In this document: positions 27,425-38,713 of the stretch, one piece after another
How the letters are laid out: every line of letters starts with the position of its first letter
Numbering within the stretch: the first letter of the stretch is position 1
From: Providencia vermicola
GTDB taxonomy: Bacteria; Pseudomonadota; Gammaproteobacteria; Enterobacterales; Enterobacteriaceae
Length of the DNA stretch: 64,000 bases
Direction: 5' to 3'
Assembly (NCBI RefSeq): GCF_020381325.1
Contig: NZ_JAGSPI010000004.1
Span: forward strand, 231,588 to 295,587
Translations under genes and position numbers: made by a program
The notes under the pieces: generated by a model
Databases searched by the model: none
Seen by the model: only the letters and a program-made list of their open reading frames with translations
What the model was told of the DNA's origin: nothing

Positions 27425-30091
27425 TTATGCCAAACGTGGGTTAACTTTTTCTGGGTTGATGTTGTATTTTTTAATCGCTTCTTCAACGACTTTAACATCA
27501 ACTTCACCACGTTTAGCTAATTCACCTAACGCTGCTACGATGACATAGCTGGTATCCACTTCAAAGTGGTGACGCAGGTTTTCACGACTGTCAGAACGAC
27601 CGAAACCATCAGTACCCAGTACGCGGTAATCACTTGCTGGTACATAAGTACGAACTTGTTCAGCAAACAGTTTCATGTAGTCAGTTGATGCAACTGCTGG
27701 CGCATCATTCATTACTTGTGCAATGTATGGAACGCGTGGCGTTGCAGATGGGTGCAGCATATTCCAACGCTCACAATCTTGACCATCACGTGCCAATTCA
27801 GTGAATGAGGTTACACTGTAAACATCAGAACCGATGCCATACTCAGCAGACAGAATATCTGCCGCTTCACGAACGTGGCGCATCATTGAGCCTGAACCTA
27901 ACAACTGCACTCTACCTTTGCTACCTTCAACAGAAGCCAGTTTGTAAATACCTTTACGGATACCTTCTTCTGCACCTTCTGGCATTGCAGGCATGTGGTA
28001 GTTTTCGTTCAGAGTCGTGATGTAGTAGTACACGTTCTCTTGTTTCTCACCGTACATGCGCTCTAAACCGTTTTGCATAATCACTGCAACTTCATAAGCG
28101 AATGCAGGGTCATAAGAAATACAGTTAGGAATAGTCAGTGATTGAATATGGCTGTGACCATCTTCGTGCTGTAAGCCTTCACCATTCAGCGTTGTACGAC
28201 CTGAAGTACCACCAATCAGGAAGCCACGTGCTTGTTGGTCACCTGCTGCCCACATTAAGTCACCAATACGTTGGAAACCAAACATTGAGTAGTAGATATA
28301 GAATGGGATCATCGGTAAGTTGTTAGTGCTGTAAGATGTTGCAGCCGCTAACCAAGAAGAACCTGCACCCAGCTCGTTAATACCTTCTTGCAGGATTTGA
28401 CCTTTCGAGTCTTCTTTATAGTAGGCAACTTGTTCTCTGTCTTGCGGTGTATATTGCTGACCTTTCGGGCTATAAATACCGATTTGACGGAACAGACCTT
28501 CCATACCAAATGTACGCGCTTCGTCAGCGATAATTGGCACTAAACGCTCTTTGATAGAGTTATTTTTCAACATCACGTTCAATGCACGAACGAAAGCAAT
28601 CGTGGTCGAAATTTCTTTTGATTGTTCTTCTAATAATTGGCTGAAATCTGCTAGTGCAGGGATTTCCAGTTTCTCATCAAAAGTTGAACGGCGAGCAGGT
28701 AAATAGCCACCCAGCGCTTGACGACGCTCATGCAGGTATTTGTACTCTTCAGAATCTTTTTCGAAAGTAATGTATGGCAGTTTTTCGATTTGCTCATCAG
28801 CCACTGGCACATTGAATTGATCACGGAAATGGCGAACGCCATCCATGTTCATTTTTTTCACTTGGTGCGCAATGTTTTTACCTTCTGCTGTTTCGCCCAT
28901 ACCATAACCTTTAATGGTTTGCGCTAAAATAACAGTTGGTTTGCCTTTGGTTTCTTTTGCTTTCGCAAATGCAGCATAGACTTTCTTCGGATCGTGACCG
29001 CCGCGATTCAATGCCCAAATCTCATCATCAGTCATATCTTTAACTAATGCAGCAGTTTCTGGGTAACGATTGAAGAAGTGCTCACGGACGTATGCACCAT
29101 CACGTGATTTAAAGGTTTGGTAATCACCGTCTAAAGTTTCGTTCATTAACTGAACAAGCTTGCCGCTCGTATCTTTACGCAGCAGCTCGTCCCAACGGTC
29201 ACCCCACATAACTTTGATAACTTGCCAGCCAGCACCGTTAAAGATACCTTCTAATTCGTTAACAATTTTTCCGTTACCTGTTACTGGGCCATCCAGACGC
29301 TGCAGGTTACAGTTGATAACGAAAACTAAGTTATCTAATTTATCACGTGTTGCGATAGTAATCGCACCTTTAGATTCAGGCTCATCCATCTCACCATCAC
29401 CTAAGAATGCATATACGCGCTGCGCAGATGTATCTTTCAGGCCACGGTTATCAAGGTATTTCAGGAACTTAGCTTGATAGATAGCATTGATTGGGCCCAA
29501 CCCCATTGATACTGTTGGGAATTGCCAGAAGTCAGGCATCAATTTAGGGTGCGGATATGAAGATAGGCCATTTCCACCAATTTCTTGACGGAAGTTGTTC
29601 ATTTGCTCTTCAGTTAAACGACCTTCTAAGAAAGCACGTGCATAGATACCTGGAGAGATGTGACCTTGGAAGAATACTAAGTCTCCGCCATCATTATTGT
29701 TATGAGCACGGAAGAAGTGGTTGAAGCAGACTTCATACAAGGTTGCTGATGACTGGAAAGAAGCCATGTGGCCGCCCAGTTCTAAGTCTTTTTTAGACGC
29801 ACGCAGAACAGTCATTACTGCGTTCCAGCGAATTGCAGAGCGAATACGGCGCTCTAAGTCCATGTTACCAGGGTATGCAGGCTCATCTTCAACAGCAATT
29901 GTGTTGATGTAATCAGAACGACCAGATGCACCAGCAGCAATACTTACGCCGCCTTTACGCGCTTCGCTTAATACCTGTTCGATAATAAACTGAGCACGAT
30001 CAACACCTTCTTCACGGATGACCGATTCAATCGCCTGTAGCCAGTCGCGAGTTTCAATCGGATCCACGTCATTTTTTAACATATCTGACAT
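27425..30091 (-). CDS. aceE: Pyruvate dehydrogenase E1 component
   Basis: Homodimeric thiamine-diphosphate enzyme that decarboxylates pyruvate and acetylates the E2 lipoyl group. 888 aa, near full identity to E. coli in long blocks. The TPP-binding motif GDGEMDEPESKGA is near residue 230 and continues to NLVFVINCNLQRLDGPVTGNG. GGHDPKK and HQVKKMNMDGVRH mark the active-site loops. Start ATG 30091 (MSDMLKNDVDPIETRDW). It lies 173 bp downstream of pdhR and is probably read from the pdhR promoter. Confidence 0.98.
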   Translation of the reverse strand: MSDMLKNDVDPIETRDWLQAIESVIREEGVDRAQFIIEQVLSEARKGGVSIAAGASGRSDYINTIAVEDEPAYPGNMDLERRIRSAIRWNAVMTVLRASKKDLELGGHMASFQSSATLYEVCFNHFFRAHNNNDGGDLVFFQGHISPGIYARAFLEGRLTEEQMNNFRQEIGGNGLSSYPHPKLMPDFWQFPTVSMGLGPINAIYQAKFLKYLDNRGLKDTSAQRVYAFLGDGEMDEPESKGAITIATRDKLDNLVFVINCNLQRLDGPVTGNGKIVNELEGIFNGAGWQVIKVMWGDRWDELLRKDTSGKLVQLMNETLDGDYQTFKSRDGAYVREHFFNRYPETAALVKDMTDDEIWALNRGGHDPKKVYAAFAKAKETKGKPTVILAQTIKGYGMGETAEGKNIAHQVKKMNMDGVRHFRDQFNVPVADEQIEKLPYITFEKDSEEYKYLHERRQALGGYLPARRSTFDEKLEIPALADFSQLLEEQSKEISTTIAFVRALNVMLKNNSIKERLVPIIADEARTFGMEGLFRQIGIYSPKGQQYTPQDREQVAYYKEDSKGQILQEGINELGAGSSWLAAATSYSTNNLPMIPFYIYYSMFGFQRIGDLMWAAGDQQARGFLIGGTSGRTTLNGEGLQHEDGHSHIQSLTIPNCISYDPAFAYEVAVIMQNGLERMYGEKQENVYYYITTLNENYHMPAMPEGAEEGIRKGIYKLASVEGSKGRVQLLGSGSMMRHVREAADILSAEYGIGSDVYSVTSFTELARDGQDCERWNMLHPSATPRVPYIAQVMNDAPAVASTDYMKLFAEQVRTYVPASDYRVLGTDGFGRSDSRENLRHHFEVDTSYVIVAALGELAKRGEVDVKVVEEAIKKYNINPEKVNPRLA

Positions 30092-30264
30092 GGTGTATTC
30101 CTTATCTGTTATCTATTTTATATGGTTATGTGGAGCCTATCTTCCTGCTATTTTCCCAATATTGCTAAAACAGCGGGAAGATAGGCCCTGATGTAGTTGC
30201 CGCTTTAACTCTTACTTTTAGAGCATTCACAATAATATAGACGCAGCAGTCAGGATCTATATTA

Positions 30265-31035
30265 CTAAATTAAATCAGGGTGTTGCTGTAACCGCCGTAA
30301 AGAACGTTCCCGACGAGTTTGCTCTCGGCTAATATCCAATAGCAAATCTTCAATAAAAGACAGGTGACGGTGAGATGCTTCGCGCGCTTTTTCAGGCTCT
30401 CTTGCCATTATTGCAGCAAAAATTTGTGCTCTATGGGAGCTAACCGCGTTATACATCTCTTTACGGGTATACAAAAATTCAAAGTTTTGACGGATATTCT
30501 GTTCTAACATAGGGATCATGCAACGCAATAAATGCAATAGAACCACGTTGTGAGCCGCTTCTGTCACAATGAGTTGGTATTGGAGTACCGCATCTGACTC
30601 GGCATCTAACTCGCCGCTTTTTTGCGCTATTTCGATAAGTTCATAACTTTGACGAATACGGTCAAGATCTTCTTCAGTACCACGAAGTGCAGCATAATAG
30701 GCTGCAATACCTTCAAGGGCATGACGAGTTTCAAGAAGATCAAATTGAGATTCAGGATTACCTTCGAGTAACTGAGCTAAAGGATCACTAAAGCTTTGCC
30801 ACATTTTCTTTTGTACGAAGGTGCCGCCGCCTTGACGACGAGATAGAAGCCCTTTCGCTTCTAATGTTTGAATTGCTTCACGCACTGATGGCCTAGATAC
30901 GTCAAACTGTTTTGCGAGTTCACGCTCAGGGGGCAGCTTTTCGCCAGGGCGCAATGTCCCTTCGAAAATAAGATGTTCAAGCCGTTGCTCTATTACATCT
31001 GATAACTTTGGTTGGCGAATTTTACCGTAAGTCAT
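30265..31035 (-). CDS. pdhR: Pyruvate dehydrogenase complex repressor
   Basis: GntR-family (FadR subfamily) repressor released by pyruvate. 256 aa: N-terminal winged HTH ([28 protein letters not shown], about 38-66) and an all-helical FCD effector domain ([18 protein letters not shown] onward; metal-type residues in [13 protein letters not shown]). It heads pdhR-aceE-aceF-lpd. A perfect operator lies 54 bp upstream of its start codon, implying autorepression as in E. coli. Confidence 0.97.
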   Translation of the reverse strand: MTYGKIRQPKLSDVIEQRLEHLIFEGTLRPGEKLPPERELAKQFDVSRPSVREAIQTLEAKGLLSRRQGGGTFVQKKMWQSFSDPLAQLLEGNPESQFDLLETRHALEGIAAYYAALRGTEEDLDRIRQSYELIEIAQKSGELDAESDAVLQYQLIVTEAAHNVVLLHLLRCMIPMLEQNIRQNFEFLYTRKEMYNAVSSHRAQIFAAIMAREPEKAREASHRHLSFIEDLLLDISREQTRRERSLRRLQQHPDLI

Positions 31036-31088
31036 AATCTGCCATATTCATAAGTGAGTAATTATTGATTACGTATTACCCAGTGTTA

Positions 31089-31103
31089 ATTGGTAATACC
31101 AAT
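31089..31103 (-). promoter_or_regulatory. PdhR operator
   Basis: ATTGGTAATACCAAT, a perfect match to the PdhR consensus ATTGGTNNNACCAAT and extended by one more symmetrical base pair on each side. It is located upstream of pdhR where a repressor would block the pdhR-aceEF-lpd promoter. Confidence 0.9.
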
Positions 31104-31562
31104 TTGTTTATGGGCTAATAAAGTAACAAAGTATTCACTATCTGTCCATAAAGACCTTGCGCTAAATCATAAAATCCTGCAAATATTAACAAATTTTTTT
31201 AAAATTTAGCATGTTTTGATAACTAAACAACCAATGTCGTGAGAATATTTTTAACATAAAAAACATCATTTACCGACTAAAAATACAAACTGAATCGTAA
31301 AAGCAATTATTTTAATGAATAAAAATTCAAAATAAGCAAGTTAAAAATCAAATGAAACCTTAGCTACTCTATTATACTTAAATGTCTCACTTTTTTTGTT
31401 TCGAAAATGTTAAAATAACAACTGAATTTATACTTATCTTAAATTCCAACCGCATCTTCAACCCAAATTGGCCCGCTTTCTATAGAAAAATATTGGTTCT
31501 TTTAAAAATAATATGCCAACACATCCGCTTTATGGATGCTGATATAAGCCACTTAATGAGAA
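31104..31562. other. Gene-free AT-rich stretch upstream of pdhR
   Basis: About 460 bp, very AT-rich. It should carry the pdhR promoter and upstream activator sites. A 65-codon frame on the plus strand exists here, but it has unlikely composition and no Shine-Dalgarno sequence. Nothing else was identified. Confidence 0.4.
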
Positions 31563-31606
31563 ATATAAGAACTGTATGATAAAATTAAGCAATACAGTTC
31601 TTATAT
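31563..31606 (-). terminator. Long hairpin downstream of nadC
   Basis: Perfect 15-bp arms ATATAAGAACTGTAT / ATACAGTTCTTATAT around a 14-nt loop, 25 bp past the nadC stop. On the minus strand it is followed by UUUCUC, a weak U tract, so terminator function is likely but not certain. Confidence 0.6.
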
Positions 31607-31631
31607 CAAACTTTGATAGCGTAATGATGCC

Positions 31632-33176
<1,545 letters not shown>

Positions 33177-33188
33177 AATTAGTTTAAT

Positions 33189-33233
33189 AATATATAGCAA
33201 TGAAAGTTAATTATTCTTTAATTGCTATATATT
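33189..33233 (+). terminator. Hairpin terminator after ampD
   Basis: 13-bp arms AATATATAGCAAT / ATTGCTATATATT followed by a T-rich run on the plus strand, 12 bp past the ampD stop. The stem is AT-rich and the loop is 19 nt. Confidence 0.6.
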
Positions 33234-33416
33234 TATTACTCTTAATATGCTTATCCTCCTTTAATTAAAGGCAGTAAAAAACACCAAGATTAAAATTAAA
33301 TTATATTTTGCGAAGCCGATCGATAAAATATGTAATAAACAATCAATTCATTTATTTATCTACAAAGCGTTTCGCAATATGTTTTACAATGAATAAAATA
33401 TAGGGAAAAATAGCTT

Positions 33417-33455
33417 TATGATAAAACCTCACTTAACAACAGAGGTTTTATTATG
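33417..33455 (+). promoter_or_regulatory. 5'UTR hairpin covering the ppdD Shine-Dalgarno and start codon
   Basis: ATAAAACCTC (33421-33430) is fully complementary to GAGGTTTTAT (33442-33451), which includes the Shine-Dalgarno AGAGG. With G-U pairs the stem extends four more pairs to include the ATG at 33453. The loop is 11 nt. In RNA this would hide the ribosome binding site of the pilin gene. Confidence 0.65.
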
Positions 33456-33878
33456 CGACAACAAGGATTTTCACTTATCGAAATAATGGTTGTTATTGCA
33501 ATAATATCTATACTTGGTGTTATTGCTATTCCAGGTTATCAAAGCTATATGCAAAAGGCTGCAATGACCGATGTCCTGCAAACCATTCTACCTTACAAAA
33601 ATAGTATTGAGATATGCCACTTCAATTTCGGTAGTCTATCTCAATGTAATAGTGGTAACGATAATATTCCAAATAATATTTCAGGGAAACACATCAAAAC
33701 CATTGATGTAAAATCAGGTATTGTGAAACTGAGTGGAGATAAAACATTATCAGACCTTAATATTACACTAACACCTGTTGTCACAGGTAATAACTCGCCA
33801 TTTAAATGGAATGTTGCTTGCGAAATAAAAGACAATACCAATTTGAAATCTTTATGTGAAAAAACGTTTAGTTTTTAA
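33453..33878 (+). CDS. ppdD: Type IV prepilin (major pilin-like)
   Basis: 141-aa class III prepilin. Short leader MRQQG, then the processed N terminus FSLIEIMVVIAIISILGVIAIPGYQSYM with Phe at +1 and Glu at +5, the prepilin peptidase signature and hydrophobic helix. Cysteines sit in two pairs (EICHF...SQCNS and ACEIK...SLCEK), as in pilin disulfide loops. First gene of ppdD-hofB-hofC. It lacks its own prepilin peptidase here; a pppA-type enzyme elsewhere would be needed. Confidence 0.93.
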   Translation: MRQQGFSLIEIMVVIAIISILGVIAIPGYQSYMQKAAMTDVLQTILPYKNSIEICHFNFGSLSQCNSGNDNIPNNISGKHIKTIDVKSGIVKLSGDKTLSDLNITLTPVVTGNNSPFKWNVACEIKDNTNLKSLCEKTFSF

Positions 33879-33890
33879 TTGAGGATAATT

Positions 33891-35288
33891 ATGAATATAA
33901 CGAAAGATAACCAGTTTATATTTAAAGAATTAAAAAAACTATGTGATAAGCACTATATTATTATCGTGGATTATAACCATAAGCGATTATCTATCGCCAC
34001 GGTTAAAAAACCTGATGATAATCTTATGGCGACTCTAAAGTTTATTGCTAGCGTTCCTGTTTGCTATGATATTTGGCCTAAAGAAAAGGTTGATCATTAC
34101 TTTAATAGTGCAATACATCAAATCAAAGAGGAGGATATCTCTTACCAACCTAAAGAAGCAGAGACATTAAATATTACATCTCCTGCGGTTGATTTTGTTG
34201 AGAATTTACTTAAAACCGCTGTTCATAAACGCTCATCAGATATTCATCTTGAGCCATCCAAGCAGGGTTTAAAGATTAGGATCCGTGTTGATGGGAAACT
34301 TTACTTCCTTCCTTCAGCACCCTACGAAATTAACAATGAAATCATTGCGCGGCTAAAAATACTTTCCAAAATGAATATTGCGGAAAAAAGACGTCCACAA
34401 GATGGACAGATGAATTGGTACTTTGATGGGCAAAATTACAGCATACGCCTTTCTAGTATTCCCACCTTATATGGTGAAAAACTCGTATTAAGAATTCTTA
34501 ATACTCAATTAAAATATTCATTAGAGCACATAGGGATGTGCTCTTCCCTTCTTGACTCATTAAAAAGATACTTAAATCAGCCTCAGGGGCTAATCTTAGT
34601 GACAGGCCCTACAGGCAGTGGCAAAACAGTGACTTTATATAGCGCCTTGGAATTTTTAAATCAATCTTCTCGGAATATTTCAACAATAGAAGACCCCATT
34701 GAAATTCCTTTACACGGAATTAATCAAATACAGGTTCATGAAAAATCCGAACTTAGCTTTGCTTTTATTCTTAGGGCGCTATTACGCCAAGATCCCGATA
34801 TTATTATGATTGGTGAAATAAGGGATGAAGAAACCGCCCAAATTGCTACTCGTGCAGCGCAAACTGGCCATTTAGTTTTATCTACATTGCATACCAATTG
34901 TACTGTAAGCGCTATAGAACGTATGATCCAACTTGGTGTAGAAAAAAAACAATTAATGTCTTGTTTAAAAATGGTGATAGCTCAAAGATTAGTACGTAAA
35001 TTATGCCCTAAATGCAAAATACCGGCGCCATCAAAAACTCAGCTAAATAGAGTGTTAACGGTTAATGAATGGAGGTCTAAAGGATGTGAGCATTGTTTTT
35101 CTGGCTTTATGGGAAGAACAGCTGTTTATGAGTATATTGACCAGCAAATAATTCAAGATTTACAGGAACAACAAGGTCGTAATATTGTAAATTTTGAACG
35201 TCTTTTTCAAGCAGGTATCAAGCTTATTGAATCAGGGGAAACAACGTTACAAGAAATTTATGCCATTGTTGGCAACGAAGGGGCTTAA
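33891..35288 (+). CDS. hofB: Type IV pilus assembly ATPase (PilB/GspE family)
   Basis: 465-aa hexameric ATPase that powers pilin assembly at the inner membrane. Walker A GPTGSGKTVTLYSALE near residue 240, Asp box STIEDPIE, Walker B PDIIMIGEIRDEETA and the His box LSTLHTNCTVSAIERM. A zinc-type CPKC...CEHC motif lies near the C terminus. The start is the ATG at 33891 with GAGG 6 nt upstream; the TTG four codons earlier forms part of the leader. ppdD ends 12 bp upstream and hofC starts 1 bp after the stop. Confidence 0.95.
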   Translation: MNITKDNQFIFKELKKLCDKHYIIIVDYNHKRLSIATVKKPDDNLMATLKFIASVPVCYDIWPKEKVDHYFNSAIHQIKEEDISYQPKEAETLNITSPAVDFVENLLKTAVHKRSSDIHLEPSKQGLKIRIRVDGKLYFLPSAPYEINNEIIARLKILSKMNIAEKRRPQDGQMNWYFDGQNYSIRLSSIPTLYGEKLVLRILNTQLKYSLEHIGMCSSLLDSLKRYLNQPQGLILVTGPTGSGKTVTLYSALEFLNQSSRNISTIEDPIEIPLHGINQIQVHEKSELSFAFILRALLRQDPDIIMIGEIRDEETAQIATRAAQTGHLVLSTLHTNCTVSAIERMIQLGVEKKQLMSCLKMVIAQRLVRKLCPKCKIPAPSKTQLNRVLTVNEWRSKGCEHCFSGFMGRTAVYEYIDQQIIQDLQEQQGRNIVNFERLFQAGIKLIESGETTLQEIYAIVGNEGA

Positions 35289-35289
35289 A

Positions 35290-36477
35290 ATGTTCATTTA
35301 TTCATATATTGCACTCAATGCTCACAACCAAATAATTGAAGATACCTTGTTAGCTAAAAGTAAAAAAAAAGCTTTTCTTATTATTACTGAGAATAACCTT
35401 ATTCCATTAAAAATAAAAATTAAAGCGATTTTTAATTTAAATCACACTTGTATTAACTATCGAATACATTTCTTTCATCAGCTAGGTGCCTTAACATCAT
35501 CAGGGATAACTCTAATACAAAGCTTAAAAATACTTTCAGAAAATTGCCACCTTCCTTTTTGGCGTCACTTTATTAAAAGTTTAATTCTACATATCGAAAA
35601 AGGGGAGCTTTTTTCCGATTTTTTAAAGAATCATCCACAAATTTTTAGCAGCACAATTATTAGCCTTATCATTGTTGCAGAGAAAACAGGTAAATATGAT
35701 GAAAATTTCAATACGATTAGCTTTATGTTAGAGCATAATGAAAAAATCTCTGCGTTGTTCAAAAAAGCAATACGTTATCCGCTCACTCTCTGTCTATTTT
35801 CAGGTATGTTACTATGCATTATGTTTTTGTATGTCATTCCTCAATTTAAAGAAATTTACGATAGCTTTCAACAGGAGCTGCCTCTATTAACACAAGTTAT
35901 GCTTTACCTATCCGACTTTATAAAAAAACAATTCACATATTTTTTATCGTTTATTTTCGTTATTATAATATTTACACTAAAGATAAATAATCGCCATAAC
36001 TTATACTTACAACATTTTTTTTCAAAACTGCCAGTATTTAAAAACTTAATCGCCTATCATTATCTAAGCTTGTATTTTCTAACAGTATCATCTACATATA
36101 AAATCGGTCTTCCACTAATTGACTGTTTAAACTGTACAATACAAACAATCAATAATAAGCGATACAAAAATGATTGTGAAAATATTCTCTCTGCTGTTCT
36201 TAAAGGTGAGACACTCTCAAATTCAATGAAAGCGACGGTTTTATTCCCAAGTTTAGCCGTTCAATTAATCGCCATTGCTGAAGAGTCAGGTAAACTCCAT
36301 TATTTTACAAGATACCTATTTAAGTTCTACTCCGAACAATACATGCTCCATATAGAGAGAAAAGTGAAAAACTTAGAACCCGCCCTTCTTGTATTTATTT
36401 CACTCTTAATCGGTATCATTATGCTAGCGATGTATCTTCCAATATTTAATTTAGGGAATGTTGTCACTGGATTATAA
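35290..36477 (+). CDS. hofC: Type IV pilus inner-membrane platform protein (PilC/GspF family)
   Basis: 395-aa polytopic protein that anchors the assembly machinery. Two GspF repeats are visible: FFHQLGALTSSGITLIQSLKIL...FSDFLKNHPQIFSSTIISLIIVAEKTGKYD, and FLTVSSTYKIGLPLIDCLN...LFPSLAVQLIAIAEESGKL. Hydrophobic segments are near residues 175-195, 215-235 and the C terminus. The ATG at 35290 follows AAGGGG. E. coli has guaC after hofC; it is absent here. Confidence 0.93.
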   Translation: MFIYSYIALNAHNQIIEDTLLAKSKKKAFLIITENNLIPLKIKIKAIFNLNHTCINYRIHFFHQLGALTSSGITLIQSLKILSENCHLPFWRHFIKSLILHIEKGELFSDFLKNHPQIFSSTIISLIIVAEKTGKYDENFNTISFMLEHNEKISALFKKAIRYPLTLCLFSGMLLCIMFLYVIPQFKEIYDSFQQELPLLTQVMLYLSDFIKKQFTYFLSFIFVIIIFTLKINNRHNLYLQHFFSKLPVFKNLIAYHYLSLYFLTVSSTYKIGLPLIDCLNCTIQTINNKRYKNDCENILSAVLKGETLSNSMKATVLFPSLAVQLIAIAEESGKLHYFTRYLFKFYSEQYMLHIERKVKNLEPALLVFISLLIGIIMLAMYLPIFNLGNVVTGL

Positions 36478-36638
36478 TTTTTCAATAATATTCTTTTCGT
36501 ATTATTAACATACTCCAACTATATGGAATCATGCATATAAGTATTTTTAACTACATTCATTCGCGTTAATTTGAGTGAAGACAAACGGATAATTTCAGTG
36601 TAATCTATTTTTATTTTCTATAAGTGATCGAAAAATTT

Positions 36639-37244
36639 ATGCCTTATATCGTTGCTTTAACAGGGGGAATTGGGAGTGGTAAAACGACCATTGCGAACAA
36701 CTTTGCTAAATTTGGCGTCCCCATCGTCGATGCTGATGTAATAGCTCGTCAGGTTGTAGAGCCGAATACTCCCGCTTTTGACGCTATCAGGTCACACTTT
36801 GGTAAAGAGATTATCTCTTTAGATGGCACGCTAAATCGAGCTCTTTTAAGAGACATTATTTTCTCAAACACGAATGAAAAAAAATGGCTAAATGCACGTC
36901 TTCACCCTTTAATTCAGCAAGAGACGCAAAAACAGCTCCACCAAGACAATTATCCTTATGTATTATGGGTTGTTCCTTTATTAATTGAAAATAATATTTC
37001 TCATTTAGCAGACAGGGTATTAGTCGTTGATGTTACCCCTGAAGAACAAATTCAACGTACAATAAAAAGAGACAATATTAGTCTCGAACAGGTTAAAAAT
37101 ATATTAAATGCACAAGTTAGCCGTGAAAAACGATTATCTTATGCTGATGACATTATTACAAACCATACTAAAGACACCAGCATTCAAGACAAGGTAGCAA
37201 ATCTTCACAATAAATATTTAACACTAGCAAAAATAAAAACATAG
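36639..37244 (+). CDS. coaE: Dephospho-CoA kinase
   Basis: Last step of coenzyme A synthesis: phosphorylates the 3'-hydroxyl of dephospho-CoA. 201 aa with the P-loop [13 protein letters not shown] at the N terminus, [22 protein letters not shown] and [10 protein letters not shown], as in E. coli. The start is the ATG at 36639; a GTG five codons upstream is in frame but homology begins [10 protein letters not shown]. First gene of coaE-zapD-yacG. Confidence 0.96.
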   Translation: MPYIVALTGGIGSGKTTIANNFAKFGVPIVDADVIARQVVEPNTPAFDAIRSHFGKEIISLDGTLNRALLRDIIFSNTNEKKWLNARLHPLIQQETQKQLHQDNYPYVLWVVPLLIENNISHLADRVLVVDVTPEEQIQRTIKRDNISLEQVKNILNAQVSREKRLSYADDIITNHTKDTSIQDKVANLHNKYLTLAKIKT

Positions 37245-37252
37245 GAATTAAA

Positions 37253-38011
37253 ATGGGCGAACTAGCAACTACAAATTTAATCACTTATGAATATCCAATG
37301 AATGAAAAGATCCGTTCTTGGTTGCGCCTTGAAACTCTTTTATCTCAAATTTATGAACTCAGCAATATCACCTCCTACTCTTCCGGTATCGCATTTTTTC
37401 GTTCAGTCTCAGAACTTATTGAAATTCTAGATAGAGGCGAAGTCCGTTCAGATCTTATTAAAGAGCTTGAAAAACAACGCACTCGCTTATCAAATTGGGC
37501 TAGCGACCCTAATGCAGACAACCAACTAATTAGTTCATTACTCACTGATTTATCAAATAAAATATCTCACTTAATGTCTGCACCTCGCTTTGGTCACCAT
37601 TTACGAACAGATAAAATTATTAGCATGGTTCGCCAAAGACTAAGCATTCCAGGTGGCTGCTGTAGTTTTGATTTACCTACCTTACAACTATGGTTAAATA
37701 TTCCGCAAAATGAACGTGATAAAGCCATCAGTGGCTGGCTTCAAAGTCTCGATCCTTTAAATGATGCTTTAAAAACAGTTCTGTCATTAATTCGTCAATC
37801 AGGAACGTTTGAAACTAAAGAATCATTTAATGGCTTTTATCAAGATAGTGTCGAAGGTAAAGAACTACTGCGCATAAAATTGCCCGCAGAAAACTTTATT
37901 TACCCACAAATTTCAGGTCACAAAACACGCTTTGCTTTACGTTTTCTACATATCGATAGCGAGAATGGTATACTCCCTGATATGATCCGTTTTGAATTAT
38001 CTTGCTGTTAA
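37253..38011 (+). CDS. zapD: Cell division protein ZapD
   Basis: FtsZ-binding protein that bundles protofilaments at the Z ring. 252 aa, matching E. coli ZapD in [16 protein letters not shown], the strongly conserved [19 protein letters not shown] segment near residue 130 and [13 protein letters not shown] near the end. ATG with AGGA 6 nt upstream, 8 bp after coaE. Confidence 0.95.
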   Translation: MGELATTNLITYEYPMNEKIRSWLRLETLLSQIYELSNITSYSSGIAFFRSVSELIEILDRGEVRSDLIKELEKQRTRLSNWASDPNADNQLISSLLTDLSNKISHLMSAPRFGHHLRTDKIISMVRQRLSIPGGCCSFDLPTLQLWLNIPQNERDKAISGWLQSLDPLNDALKTVLSLIRQSGTFETKESFNGFYQDSVEGKELLRIKLPAENFIYPQISGHKTRFALRFLHIDSENGILPDMIRFELSCC

Positions 38012-38027
38012 AGTAGAGAAATGTTTT

Positions 38028-38225
38028 ATGAGTGAAATTATTGAAGTTAACTGCCCAACCTGTCAAAAAGTTGTGATTTGGAATGAAAGCAGCCCTTTTA
38101 GGCCTTTTTGCAGCAAGCGATGCCAGCTCATTGATCTTGGTGAATGGGCCAGTGAAGAAAAACGCATTGCAAGCCAGAGCGATATCTCTGAAAGTGATGA
38201 TTGGAGTGAGCAACCAGATAACTAG
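38028..38225 (+). CDS. yacG: DNA gyrase inhibitor YacG
   Basis: 65-aa zinc-ribbon protein known in E. coli to inhibit gyrase. Four cysteines are in the pattern CPTC...FCSKRC, followed by [15 protein letters not shown] and an acidic tail. The start at 38028 gives the E. coli length; an upstream extension overlapping zapD is not credible. It converges on mutT with a shared terminator between. Confidence 0.95.
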   Translation: MSEIIEVNCPTCQKVVIWNESSPFRPFCSKRCQLIDLGEWASEEKRIASQSDISESDDWSEQPDN

Positions 38226-38237
38226 CTTTATATTTTT

Positions 38238-38288
38238 ATAAAGTGGAAAATGTAACCTCAGTTTAAACTTGTATATTTTCCACTTTAT
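38238..38288. terminator. Bidirectional terminator between yacG and mutT
   Basis: 14-bp perfect arms ATAAAGTGGAAAAT / ATTTTCCACTTTAT with a 23-nt loop and T-rich flanks on both strands, placed between two convergent genes. Confidence 0.75.
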
Positions 38289-38308
38289 TTTCAATGTATT
38301 AAAAAATA

Positions 38309-38701
38309 TTATTGTATAAGCATCTCTACAATAACACGGTTTGCTGGTGGGAACTCATTCTCAACCAATGCTTTTTGTTCTACCCAGCGTGAATCCTGCC
38401 CTTCTTTTCCATAAGGTTCATTATCCCACTCTGAGACAATAAAGAAATAAAGTGTAATAATTCTATCTTCAAACTCATGATCTACACGATGAAATTGTTC
38501 ATACTGAGTGGCAATAATCCCGACTTCTTCCTCAAGCTCACGAATCAAGGCAGCTTCAGGTAATTCACCTTGTTCTAGCTTTCCGCCAGGAAACTCCCAA
38601 AAGCCAGCCATATGCGTGCCTTCTGGTCGTTTAGTAATAAAAATTTTTTGCTGGGAATTACGAATAATTCCAGCCGCGATATGCAGATGTTTTTTTTTCA
38701 T
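38309..38701 (-). CDS. mutT: 8-oxo-dGTP diphosphatase MutT
   Basis: Nudix hydrolase that cleans 8-oxo-dGTP from the nucleotide pool and prevents A:T to C:G transversions. 130 aa. The complete Nudix box begins GGKLEQGELPEAA near residue 39 and runs through the REL.EE.GI core; FWEFPGG precedes it. Downstream of secA in the same direction. Confidence 0.96.
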   Translation of the reverse strand: MKKKHLHIAAGIIRNSQQKIFITKRPEGTHMAGFWEFPGGKLEQGELPEAALIRELEEEVGIIATQYEQFHRVDHEFEDRIITLYFFIVSEWDNEPYGKEGQDSRWVEQKALVENEFPPANRVIVEMLIQ

Positions 38702-38713
38702 AGTCTTTTCGTC

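Noticed and set aside
25598-27520. Long open frames on the plus strand opposite aceF (222 and 206 codons)
   Set aside because: They mirror the aceF codon pattern (Ser/Pro/Val-rich shadows of the lipoyl repeats) and have no start signals; aceF is the real gene.
31382-31579. 65-codon plus-strand ORF in the pdhR-nadC gap
   Set aside because: No Shine-Dalgarno sequence, composition driven by AT-richness, overlaps the nadC hairpin, and no recognisable domain.
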